DNA from: Leucosporidium creatinivorum
Taxonomy: Eukaryota; Basidiomycota; Microbotryomycetes; Leucosporidiales; Leucosporidiaceae
Length of the DNA stretch: 64,000 bases
NCBI GenBank assembly: GCA_001600635.1
Contig: BCKL01000006.1
Coordinates: 915,875-979,874, forward strand
Direction of reading: 5' to 3'
The stretch's first letter is position 1. Each line of letters opens with the position of its first letter. The notes beneath the pieces are model-generated. The model saw only the letters and a list, made by a program, of their open reading frames with translations. It made no database searches and had not been told where the DNA came from. Position numbers and translations under genes: made by a program. Of this stretch, positions 36,013 through 46,049 are shown in pieces.

Positions 36013-38456
36013 ATGGCGCGCGGGGGCTTCCTGTACATCGACTACGAGGTGGGAGAAGCTGTAGGAGGACTCAAGCTCACCGCCAACTCTTCCTACGAGG
36101 TCAGTCCAAGCTGTGTTGTTTCGTGAGTGAACGGAGCTGATCTCGTTTCAACAGGACGCCGAGCGGGATGTCAGGAGCCACTTGAGCTCGCATCTCGACA
36201 GCAGCCATATCGTGCGCTTCAACCAGCTCGACACTCGCCGCAACAAGGCCTACACCTTCCTGCCCTCGAGTTGGTGTTGGGATCCGGCAGAGGACGTCGA
36301 CCTCCAGCTCGTCGTGGTCAAGCGTCCCGAGCAGCAGCAGCCAGACGCCAAGAAGGAGACGAATACGCCTAGCCTGGGACGCTCCACCACCCCCGCCTAC
36401 AGCCCTCAACCTCCCGGCGTCCCAGCACCGCCGGGCAAGCTCCCTCGCGAGCCAGTCGGCGCTACTCCTCCTCAATCCCCTCCGTCTACCACTCAATCAC
36501 TACCCATCATCGAGGACGACGCTGTCGTCCCTGCTACACCGACTAACAGCGACGACTCTTCGGACGACCACGACCTCGGCGCTGGAAGAGCAGGCGATCC
36601 CTCGCAGGAGTCGACCAGCGGGTGGGAGAAGGGAGCAAAGGGCAACAAGCGGACTCAGCCGAGGACTCTCTCGCGAGAGCAGATCGCTCGCGAGGCGGAT
36701 GGAGAGCGCCTTCTCTCCCCTCGTCAAGCTCGCGCCTCGCAAGGGGCCTTCGGTTCCCTCCCCACCGCCTCTAGCTCGCTCCCCACCGCCTCCTCCTCCG
36801 GTATCTCTCCTCTTTCCCCTACCGAAGCATCTTCCAAGACCGGCTCTCGCATCAGCGATGCCCCATCTCCCGCCTCGGCCTTCGCCCACCCTTACCACTT
36901 CCTCCGGCCCTCAATCCTCGCAAGACGCCCATGCTCTACCTCCTCCTCACCAGCAAGCGCTCAACTCTTCGCAAGGCAGCAATGTCTCTTCGGTCAGCGC
37001 GACTCGCTCGGAGCTGGCGGGAAGAGGTCGTCACGAGGCGCCGTCGCCATTCCGAGGGACCTTCAACGGTACCCACGAGGAAAGGAAGCAGGCGATCAAG
37101 TGGGGGAAACGGAGGGAGGAGGACCTTCCTGCGCCTGCTGTCGCTTCAGTACCTGCACCGAGGTCCTCTCCTCGTCGCTCGAGCGTAGGAAGCGATTTCC
37201 AAATCGGTCTCGTCGGCAACGAGATCGCCTTCGTCGCGAGATCACCTGCGCGACCGCCGAGGAGTAGCCAGCGGGAGGTACCGGTCGGTCAGGGCTCGAG
37301 GCAGAACGGAGGACAGGCAGCGCAGGACGTCGAGATGGAGGAGCCGTCGTCGCTCGAGTCGGCCGAGGGCAATATCATCATCAAGAAGGAGCGACACTCT
37401 TCGCCTACCCTCTTTCGCCAACCTACCACGTCGGGCTCAGGCTCTGACGCCAGCAGGAATCGCGCCCTCAAGCATCACTCCTCGGCGTCGGCGTCGGCGT
37501 CGGGCGGCTCGATCTCTCTCGACCCTCGTCCCATGACGGACGTACAAGCTCGTCAGGCTATCCTCCAGAGCCTAGGAGCCGAAGTCCCGCCTGAGCCCAT
37601 CGCACCGTCCCCTCGCGGCACCAAGCGCAAGGACACCTCCACTCCTCGACACTCACCTCGCCGAGAGGCTACCCGCTCTCCCAACAAGCGCGCGAGGCTC
37701 ACCGACTCTGCGCCAGCCGCTTCCACCTCTGCCGCCGCTCGACCTGTTGCTCGAGGACCGAGTCTCGAGGAGGGCGAGTCTTCGCCGAGGCAACGAGCAG
37801 CTCACGCCAAGGAAGGCCGACCAAGCCTCGCCTCACCTTCTCAACCTCGTCCCTCCACCCCTCTCGCGACAAAGAAGGCTCCCGCCAAGGCCAGGCTCGC
37901 TACCAAACCTCGCCATTCTCTCCCCGCCATCCTCCCTTCCGCCTCGCAGTCCACCCCCTCACAACTCGTCGCCCGTTCCTCTCTCCCTCCACCGCCATCC
38001 AGCTCTCGTCGCTCCTCCCGCTGGAACTACATCATCCGACTCCCCACCTCTCCCATCTCTCCTCGTCAAGCCGCCCAACACAGGCCGAAGTACCACTTCA
38101 CCGAGCGCTCGGTCAACGGCGCGACCGAGGGCTTGACGCTGCAGTTCGTGTTCAAGCGGGTTGAAGAGGTGACGGGGTGGAAGAGGAAAGATCTGCGGAT
38201 CCGATGCAGGTGTGGAGCAGGGTCCGGCGATGGCGAGGAGAGTCAAGAGACGGCTTCGGCGAGGAGCGCAAGTGAGGGGTCGAGTTTGGGGAGCTCGCAG
38301 AGTGAGGGTGGAGTGGTCGAACGGATGGCGTGGGGGAGCGACCATATGTATATCGGGTTCAGGGATCTCGAGGAGTGGGGTCTGAAGAGTGGGGATGTTG
38401 TGGACGTTGACTACATCCCCTTTGATCCGCTGAGGCCGTTTGACGCCGAGGAGTGA
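36013..38456 (+). CDS. Unassigned protein with conserved-looking ends and a disordered middle
   Basis: I do not recognise this protein. Exon 1 gives MARGGFLYIDYEVGEAVGGL. A short intron then leads to DAERDVRSHLSSHLDSSHIV and YTFLPSSWCWDPAEDVDLQL, a compact, ordered-looking N-terminal domain of ~95 residues. A central ~550-residue stretch rich in Ser, Pro, Arg and Ala contains basic patches (TKRKDTSTPRHSPRR, NKRARL) that look like nuclear localisation signals. The last ~120 residues again look folded (YHFTERSVNGATEGLTLQFV, WKRKDLRIRC, YIGFRDLEEWGLKSGDVVDV), ending PFDAEE. A 55-nt GT-AG intron at about 36799-36853 is needed to keep one frame. A nuclear regulatory role is a guess from composition. 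Confidence 0.7.
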
Positions 38457-39033
38457 GCTTGGTAATCGAGACTTGGTTGCGTACAGCCTCGAGAAGCCGA
38501 GAGGATGTGTAGTAGAGCTGGGAGATGTGAGAGAGTGAGCTTGCGAAGGCTTCGGCTGAAGTTCGGACTCTCATCGCAGTCTAGCTCGCATCGGTCGTAT
38601 GAGTCAGGTTACGTAATGCACAACTGGTTTCATCTACATTGAGCTATCCGGCTCGTCAACCCTCTACACCCGCTTCTCACCGGCAGGCGCCTGCGAAGGT
38701 GAGTAAGGGAAGTCAGCTCGGCGCCTCCAACCGGGCGAAGAGGAGCCATTTGACTTCGCCTCTCCGCCGAAAGTGCTGTCGTTCTCGCGATCATGATTGA
38801 TGTAGGAGAGCAGTCTGAGTCTCGAGATTGTGTTGAACTCGGTTCGCGGGCGGAACCTCCAACGCTCGGCGCCGAGCAAGCTGAACTGCTCGCTGTGCTC
38901 CCCAGTTTGCGATGGGGTAGAAAGCTGGAAGGAGTTCATTGAGCTGCGTCCTTGTAATGAGTTACTGAGTCACTAGACTGCTGTGATGTATGTTGTCGAA
39001 GCCGGGAGCGGACTGAGTCCATCGCTGAGCTGC
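38457..39033. other. Convergent intergenic region
   Basis: The region lies between an unassigned + strand gene and the glutathione transferase (-). It contains one exact copy of the palindrome CTCGGCGCCGAG at 38865-38876. ORFs on both strands are short and unlike known families. Confidence 0.4.
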
Positions 39034-40492
39034 TTAGGCCTTCGCCGCCTTGGCTTTGGCGATGAATGCCTTGGTATCCGCGACGACTTGCTCCTCGGCG
39101 AAGGTGAGCTATTGGGTCCAAATAAAAGAGGTACGAGGTCAGCATACGTCGTCCGAGAGTCGGCCGGCGCGATCGCCGAAACTCACAGGCCAGCTCTTGA
39201 GGCTGAGCAAGGTCTTGTGATAGTCACGGAACGCAGCGTAGGTAATGTCGGTGGTTACCGTTGTGTAGACGTCTCCGGTGAGCGTATCTGTAGATGAGAG
39301 CGGATGTTTCGGCGTCAGCGGATGCTCGGTCTCTGCTCAGCCAGCTTTTGCTGGCGAGGCGGGCGCGGGGCGGATGGAAAAGCTAAAGAAAGGAACTCAC
39401 CAGCCGCGCCCATCGCGAAGAAACGACCAACAAAGGGTGCAACGCCAAGATCCGCGGCGCTGACCTTGTCGCCGAGAGCGAAAGGGCCGTCGTACTTGGC
39501 GAGAAGACCTTGGATCTCACTGATGCCTCTGAGGATAGAGTCTGAGGTGTCTTGACCTTGAAGGAGGTTGGTGAAGAAGGGAGTGGTGACAATTTGGTTG
39601 AACCTGAGCGCCGGCGACGGCGAGCCGAGTGGCGAAGGAGGGCGAGGGAGGCGGAAGAGAGGCGGAAGAGCGAGCGAGTGGTTTGGTAGGATTATTTGAC
39701 GGGTTCAGTGAGCGGTAGATGAGCACGAGGTGGGGAAGGGAAAGCCGAGTCAGCGTCTGGCACACCTCGACGATGCTCAGTGAGCCTGCGTCTCCTCACT
39801 CGAACTCACCTCTCGATGAAGTACCTCGCTTCGGCGCGTTTGAGGGGATCATCGGGGAGTAGCTTGCCAGGAAAGAGGTCGCTGACGAGCTCGAGGATGA
39901 CATGCGACTCGGGGATCTTGGTGCCCTCCTCGTCGGAGCCGACTTGGAGGACTGGGACCTTGCCGGCGGGGTTGACCTTGGTGGTGTACCCTGTTGATTT
40001 GATAAGCGATGCTGTCAGATGAGCTCGAACGACAACAGCCTGCTCCGAGAAGGCAGGCAAAGGGAGAGACGAGCTGATGTGGGGCGAATGCGAGCGTAGA
40101 GACGTACAGGAAGGCTTGTTCTTGAGATCAATCTCGATGCGGTTGACCTTAGCGTCGACCTCGTACAGAGCAAGGTTACCACGCTGAGCCCAAGGGCTGT
40201 AAGGGAGGACAAGCGCGGTTAGGTCAGCGCTCAGCAACGAGCGATGAAGAGCTGTAGCGTTTCAGACCTCGCCGAAGCAGGGGCTCAGAGCTGAGCTACT
40301 TACCAGCCGGTCGAGTAGTAGAGGGTGAGCTCGGGAGTGCTGGTCATCTTGCTGGAGAGGCTGTTGAGAGCGTAAGCTTGCGCGAGGCGAGAAGTGGTGC
40401 TGTAGGTGAATTGGCGGGTGGTCCGGGAAGTGAGAGTTCTAGTTGATACTCGAGTGGAAGTGCTGAGGCTGCTGACTAACATGTGGTAAGCG
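39034..40492 (-). CDS. Glutathione S-transferase
   Basis: This is a soluble GST with a thioredoxin-like N-terminal domain (LTLYYSTGWSPWAQRGNLAL, NRIEIDLKNKPSW, VNPAGKVPVLQVGSDEEG, IPESHVILELVSDLFPGKL) and an all-helical C-terminal domain (RAEARYFIERFNQIV, GDKVSAADLGVAPFVGRFFA, LTFAEEQVVADTKAFIAKA), ending KAAKA. The G-site signature K-V-P-V-L and P-E-S are present. The residue after the first strand is Ser-Pro-Trp, so a Ser rather than Cys or Tyr may act. Two in-frame starts exist. The ATG at 40347 gives the bare enzyme (MTSTPELTLYYSTGW), and the ATG at 40492 adds ~48 residues rich in Ser/Thr/Arg with no acidic residue, typical of a mitochondrial presequence. The exact class is not clear. Confidence 0.82.
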
Positions 40493-40696
40493 AGAAAGAA
40501 AGCTGACTGGTCGCTTCGGGGAGTTGGACATTCGGACTTCTGGCCCCGCTTTCGGTCACAATGGCGGGGCTCTGCAGCGTGTTGTACACAAATAGAGTGG
40601 TCGAGTGAGGTCGAGTTCCAGCGGTAGCTCGCCTCTGTACAGCTCCCGGGGTGACAGAGAACAGCCTTCGAATCTCGGCTCGGCGCCGAGCAGCTC

Positions 40697-41427
40697 TTAA
40701 TGCGCTCGCTCTGCGACCTTTCTGGCGAAGAAACTTGTCGAAAGCAAGAATATGTAAGAGGTACGGCTCGAGATGACGCTGTAGCGCGGCAGCCGGCGAG
40801 TAATGGGCGATTTGGCGGTGCGTGAGAGCTCGCCGACTCCCTCGGCGCTGTCACGTCGGAGGAGGATCTCGCGGGCGTTCGAGATGAGCCAAGAGCGGGT
40901 GGTGGTAAGATCCCCCTTCCAGCGGGAGAGGCCAGTCGCAGGCCAGATGTCCTGCAGAGGCCAGTGAGATCAGCTTCGGCGGAGAGGTTCATAGCTCGGC
41001 GTAAAGACTTGCACTTCGAGCAGTCTCCTGAGACACATACGGGAGGACCCAATCGTTCAAGCTACCGGATCTGGAGGACTCGTCTGCAGAGGAAAGATCA
41101 GCTGAGCCCTAGCTTGCAGCTCCATCGACTCACACTCGTTGCCGACCTCAGCCAACTTCTCGAGCTCTCCTTCGGTGAGATCCTCCTCATGCCACAGCGT
41201 TAAGCCAGTCGCACAGTACTTCTTATGCACGGGTCAGACCTGTAGTCGAGTACAGAAGCGGTCAGCGGATTTCGGAGCCGAAGGGCAAGGAGTCCTCAGC
41301 CTGAGACGGCGAACGAAGGGCCGAGCTCACCAGTTTTGCGTGTTCTGCACAGCAATAGAAGGCTTCCTTGCCCTGCCGCAAGCCTTGACTTCGGTACAGG
41401 GCAGACGGCGCACTCCCTAGCAGTCAT
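40697..41427 (-). CDS. MYND-finger-type protein, minus-strand copy 1, C-terminally shortened
   Basis: This is the minus-strand partner of a divergent MYND pair. The start MTARECAVC leads into the finger, but the reading frame that continues the finger (KEAFYCCAEHAKL, then IWPVHKKYC-like after an intron) is out of phase unless a 25-nt GT...AG stretch is removed. Downstream exons read cleanly (LTLWHEEDLTEGELEKLAEV, YESSRSGSLNDWVLP, then LSRWKGDLTTTRSWLISNAR, EILLRRDSAEGVGELSRTAK). After TAKSPIT the sequence diverges from copy 2 at 48.6 kb and ends soon after in ARKVAERAH-stop. In-phase indels relative to copy 2 suggest that both were once under coding selection. It may be a truncated relic. Function unknown; MYND fingers mediate protein contacts. 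Confidence 0.45.
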
Positions 41428-41588
41428 AAACCTTAGCAGCGAGTTTGCAGTCGAGAGACGAGCGACAAGGAAGAAGGAAGAGAGACGAAGTCGCTCCGGA
41501 CTCCTTGCCCTCTTACGCTTCACCTCGTCTCTTCAACTCGACTCGGGATGGAAGCGTTCAAGGACAACGAGTGCATCGTCTGTGGTGC
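40805..41588. repeat. Segmental duplicate, copy 1 of the divergent MYND promoter block
   Basis: This block is nearly identical to 48908-49690. It covers most of the minus-strand MYND gene, the ~120-base bidirectional promoter and the first ~13 codons of the + strand MYND gene. Differences are a few substitutions and small indels, several a multiple of three in coding parts. Confidence 0.9.
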
Positions 41589-42521
41589 AGCGACTACTAA
41601 GCGCTGCTCAGGCTGCAACAAGCTCGCCTTCTGCGGTCCAGCTCATCAGAAGCTGGTGAGCTCGACCCGCTTGCACCGCTTCGTTTGCGTGTTGTTGATT
41701 CGGACTTCTGATCTACTACAGCTTTGGGTCACGCACAAGCACCTCTGCGGCAAGGCAGAGTTCGTCTCGCCGCCGCTCATGCCTACAGAGCTCGACTGGG
41801 CGTTCGAGCACCCCGGTTAGTTCTCTCAGTTGCCACGAAACCCACGTCGACTTGCACGCTCATCGTCTCCGTAATCGCAGATGATACCTTCTCTGACCTC
41901 TTGAAGCCGATCACCGCCAACTTCGGTCTCGCCGGTCGCGAACTGCTGGTGGTGAGTTGGCTTGCCCGGCGGAGCGGCCCCAGGTCGTCGCTGACCTCAC
42001 TCGTCATGCAGTCGGACCAAGCCCTCGTCAGCAGCTGGGGCATCCGCTTTAGAGCCGTCGTGCGCGCCATCTGCTACACCACCGGCGGGACATCGCTCTA
42101 CTTCCACCCCGAATGCACCATCGCCGAACTCAGCTTTGCCGCCGTCTCCCCCACCGAACTCATGGTGCGGGCCCGATTCCCCGACGAGCTCGAGTCCCCC
42201 TGCCCGATTATCTACCAAGAGATGCTCTGCGCGGTAGTCTATGCCTTGACTCTCGCGTACCAGGCTGAGCGTCTTCAGCAAAAGCGCCGAGACGACCCGT
42301 CCATTTCGGACGAGCGGTGGATCAGACTGGTACAAGAGGAGGCCTCGGTGCTTGAGCTTGCGTTCAGTCGGATGAAAAGGGTGGAACAGATCATAGACCA
42401 CTTAGAAGAGGGGGTACTTTCCTCAGTAGAAAGGGAGTCGATCAAAGAGATCTTCATGGCCAACAGGGGAGCGGCGGAACAGCAGCTGCGGCTCACGGAA
42501 GCGGTACTTCGCCCGCGCTGA
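41548..42521 (+). CDS. MYND zinc-finger protein, plus-strand copy 1
   Basis: An N-terminal MYND finger is complete: ECIVCGAATTKRCSGCNKLA then FCGPAHQKLLWVTHKHLC after removal of an intron at 41655-41722. It is followed by a helical body (DDTFSDLLKPITANFGLAG, WGIRFRAVVRAICYTTGG, CTIAELSFAAVSPTELMVRA, YQEMLCAVVYALTLAYQAER), ending LTEAVLRPR. Three or four introns. No catalytic domain such as SET was seen. The finger presumably binds a protein partner. The paralogue at 49650 shares the start and promoter almost exactly but the bodies are very different. Confidence 0.8.
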
Positions 42522-42716
42522 GCAATGTAGAGGAATTGTACACTCTCTTGCTATGCTTGAGGATTGAGGCCAAGGCGAGACCGAAAGCAAAGTCCGAAGC
42601 TCGGCGAAGACGGCCGCTCCCGCGACCAGCTTGCTACTTCGCGATACTATAGGGGTGCTCCGTGCTCTGGGACAGGGCGATCTCAATCGCTACCCTAGTC
42701 TACCTCCCGCTCCTCT

Positions 42717-43148
42717 TTAAAGCTCCCTCAGCGCCTCCCCCTCTGCAACCCACTCGACGCACCCCCCCTCCTCCACGCTCCCCAACTCCCCCTCACCCAA
42801 CCAAAACCTCTTCAAACACCCAGGCAACCTAACCCTCGTACACTCGCCCGTCTGCTCATCCAGTACAGCCCCATTCTCCACCAACGCGACGATCAACCGG
42901 GGGATAGCGGCGGCCGTGGCGTTGAGGGTGTGGGTGAAGAGGGTTTTGGGCGCTGGGGAGGAGGAGGAGGGGGAAGGGCGATAGCGGATGGAGAGACGAC
43001 GGGATTGGTAGTCGGTGCAGTTGGAGGCGGAGGAGAGCTGTGGCGATGTGGAGTGCAAGGGGGAGTGAAGGGCGGCGAGGGAGGTGGGAGAGGGAGGGTG
43101 TAAGGAGATCAAAGCGAGTTGAGTTGGAAAGGGAGTAGAGGTTTGCGA

Positions 43149-43188
<40 letters not shown>

Positions 43189-44604
43189 GAGGTCAGCAAA
43201 GCGAAGCGAAGCGAACGAGAAATGCGAGCCGAGCCCGAGCTTCGGCGCAGCTAGCGACCAAAAATTGGCGAACGAAACGCACCTCTCCCCACTTGCCGCG
43301 CCCCGGCATCCACGCCTCGATATCATACTTGCGATGAGCGGAAGCGCCCAGCTCCTGCGTAGGCATATCGAGGACCCTGCGCGCGAGCGAGTCGAATCAG
43401 CTCTCGGCGCTCGCTGGACGAACAAAGAACAGGACAGAGCTCCCAAAGAACCTCACCTCAAGCTCAACCCCAACCCCTTCAAAATCTCCTCCTGCGTCTC
43501 CCTCAAGTCCTCCAACAACCTCCCACTCTGCTCCTCGGTGCAAATGACGACCATCTCGACCTTGGAGAACTGATGGACCCTATACAGTCCCCTCGAATCG
43601 GCGCCCCTCGCTCCCGCTTCGGCGCGAAAGGCCCTCCCGAGCGCTACATGCTTGAGCGGGAGGTCCTTGGCGTCGTAGATCCTGGCTGCCGACATGGCGA
43701 CGAGGGGGACCTCGGCCGTTCCCGCCAAGACGAGACCCGCCTCCTTGGCCCCCTCGGCCGTGCCATCAGAAAGGAAATACGTCTGCTGCGCCTCTCCATC
43801 TCGAGGGCGGAAACCACAACGCTCTGCTACCTCTGCTCGAACGACGTCGGGAGTGAGGACGGGGGAGAAGCCTCGGCGCAAGGTGAGGTGCAAGGCGTAT
43901 TGCGTGAGTGCTAGTTCGAGGAGGGCGCCCGAGTTGAGGAGGAGGGGCCAGGAGGGCCCGGAGGTGAGGGTCGAGGAGGGGAAGTCGGTCCATGGTAGGG
44001 AGGAGAGGGAGCCGGAGGGAGAGGTGAGGGTGAGATGGTCCCTCGAGGCGATGGGTGCTGGTCGAGGGGAAGAAGGGATCAAAGGCCCAAAAGTGTGGAC
44101 GAGGCGAGCTCGGTCCTCCCCTCCTACTGGTACATCCTCGTGCGAAGTGTTGGGCAGCTCAAGAGCCAAGAGGTGTAACTCGTTCTCCAACCCTGCGAGT
44201 CTCGGCTCCAACCCCTTCAACAACTTCTTCACTTGGGCTCCTTCCTTCCTTGCTTCTGCTGTCCCCTTGCCCTTGCCCCCAGCAGCAGCGAGGTTGCGCC
44301 GTTCTCGAGCGGCTTGGAGCTGTTTCCTGACTGACCTCGCCTCTGTCTCCAAAGAGGTGATGTGATCGACTAGAGCAGGATCCAAAGGGTAATTGCGGTC
44401 TACCAGGTTTTGTTTGATTCGTTGTGGGTTTGAGAGGATGGGAGAGAGATCGAGAGAGGGAGGAGGGAGGGTCGTTGGTCGTGAGGAGGTGGAAGAGGCG
44501 CTGGTGGAAGAGGCGGAGCGGGAGCGAGAGAGGCACAGCGGACAGCTGTTGAGAAGTAATGTGCGCCGAGTTGGCTGCAGCCGCTGGGCGACGAGACGGA
44601 GCAT
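42717..44604 (-). CDS. DIA4: Seryl-tRNA synthetase, mitochondrial type
   Basis: This class II synthetase charges mitochondrial tRNA-Ser. The N-terminus [20 protein letters not shown] is an Arg-rich presequence. A coiled-coil arm follows ([39 protein letters not shown]). The catalytic core shows motif 1 ([19 protein letters not shown]), the TAEVPLVAM substrate block, motif 2 ([20 protein letters not shown] then [13 protein letters not shown]), and motif 3 ([20 protein letters not shown]). The intron between GRGKWGE and [14 protein letters not shown] carries a long AG/CT dinucleotide repeat. Motif 3 has NATAA where NGSGL/NGTAL is usual. It ends [11 protein letters not shown] separate cytosolic enzyme is expected elsewhere. 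Confidence 0.9.
43151..43187. repeat. AG/CT dinucleotide microsatellite in SerRS intron
   Basis: An uninterrupted (AG)n tract of 37 bases on the + strand lies inside the last intron of the mitochondrial seryl-tRNA synthetase gene. On the transcribed strand it is (CT)n, upstream of the acceptor, so it may act as an extended polypyrimidine tract. Confidence 0.9.
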
Positions 44605-44914
44605 GTCGAGAGTAGAGACGAGGAGAGAGCGAGAGAGAGACGCGTCCCAAGTTGGCCAGTCTTGAGGAGAGCGTCAGGGGTTGGAGATTGGTAAAGGAGC
44701 AGTGGTGGCTCGTAGATTGAAAGTGAAGGACTTTTTGTAGCTCTGCGATACCGCAGAAGCTAGTCTCAACGCCGAAGACTCCACCTCACAACCTTCGCCG
44801 AGCTGAGCTCCAGCGGCTTCCTCCTCCCCTTCTCACAGCTGCTGTAGCTATTCAAAGAATCCGTTCATTCATCATCACCTGCACACTGTCTACTACTGCT
44901 ATCTCTCCATCCCT
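44605..44914. other. Intergenic region
   Basis: The spacer lies between two minus-strand genes (seryl-tRNA synthetase start and NDUFA11 stop). It should contain the synthetase promoter. No gene was recognised. Confidence 0.4.
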
Positions 44915-45712
44915 TTACTCCTCCGCAACCGCCTTCTTCTTAAAGAAGCTCTCCCTCTCCTTCTCCCTCTCGCTCCTCGGCTTCTTGCCACTCTCCCACC
45001 CCAGCTGTCCTCCCGCCAAATCATACGTCCCGACCATCGAGCCCATAAACGCGCACATGCCCACAGCTTTAGGGATCGACCCCGAGCGGATCCCAGAGAC
45101 GAACCCCGCGGCGCAGCCTCCAGAGGCGCCCGCGATGCCGTTGTCGGAGGATTCGATGAGGTTGGCCACGGTGTGGTCTACGGCCGCGAAGGCGAATCCG
45201 GCGGCGGCTGTGCGAGTGTAAGACGAGAGGTTAGCGACTTGTTTTAGAGCCGGAGAGCTGCTGCTGGTTCGGCGCGGCGCGCGAAGGAGAGCTGCAGAGC
45301 GACAATGGCGAGGGAGGTTATACAGTTGTAGCCTGTAGCTCAGAGCCCCTGCTACCCCCCTCTGCACCCTCTTTGCTTTCCCCTACACCCCTTCCCAAGC
45401 CCTCTCTCTCCCAAGCTCCCAGACTCGACGCAAGCCTCCAAACTGACCAAAGTAACCGGCAATCCACCCAGTCCTAGTAAACACTCCCATAGCTCCCTTG
45501 TTATGAGGTTCCAACGAGTTCTTGATGGCCGAGATGAAGAATCCCACTCCAGCGGAGGTGATTCCGACGTTGAAGGCGGGCGCTAGGACGGGAGAAGGGT
45601 GGTAGGCGTGCACTTGGTGGGAGGCGGAAGCGGAAGCGAGAGGAGCGAGGAAGGGTCGTGGTGGGAGGGTGACGTCCAAGTCTGCGCGAGGTGCTTCGTA
45701 GGGACCCGACAT
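44915..45712 (-). CDS. NDUFA11: Complex I accessory subunit NDUFA11/B14.7 (Tim17 family)
   Basis: This is a small inner-membrane subunit of mitochondrial NADH:ubiquinone oxidoreductase with four membrane segments and the Tim17/22/23 fold. The start gives MSGPYEAPRADLDVTLPPRP. The first exon carries PAFNVGITSAGVGFFISAIK and NKGAMGVFTRTGWIAGYF. The intron is removed between GYF and AAAGFAFAAVDHTVANLIE. The second exon continues SSDNGIAGASGGCAAGFVSG, IPKAVGMCAFMGSMVGTYDL and a charged tail ending KKKAVAEE. Glycine-rich helix motifs fit the family. An upstream in-frame extension lacks a Met near the conserved start. Confidence 0.85.
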
Positions 45713-46049
45713 TGCTACAGAATCAGAGGGAGAGGGAGAGGGAGAGGGTGAGGATGAGCGTTTCAAGCGAGAAGATGATTGGCGTTGCAAAGGCTGGTGG
45801 TGTAGGGGTGTAGGGCTGTAGCTGGGGCTCAGCAGTGCAGAGCTTACCTCCTTGTAATCGACTTTGGTACAGAAACGAGCGCAAAAGAGGGGAGAGCACA
45901 AGTCGTCTTTGGGCGAGCTTGCAACTTGGACTTGGACTACTTGGGTCGAACTCTCGGCGCTGTCCAGCTCTCTCCCTCTCACATCTCACCTCGTTTCGCC
46001 GAAGCTGCAGCGTATCACTCGTCTACAGCTCTCTACACTCTCGCGCACC
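45713..46049. promoter_or_regulatory. Divergent promoter region, NDUFA11 / MDR reductase
   Basis: About 340 bases separate the two start codons. There is a GGGAGA repeat patch near 45727-45752, directly upstream of the NDUFA11 ATG. No gene was recognised. Confidence 0.4.

Noticed and set aside
43694-44365. Plus-strand ORF opposite the seryl-tRNA synthetase
   Set aside because: Shadow of a real synthetase exon. No motif and no plausible splicing.
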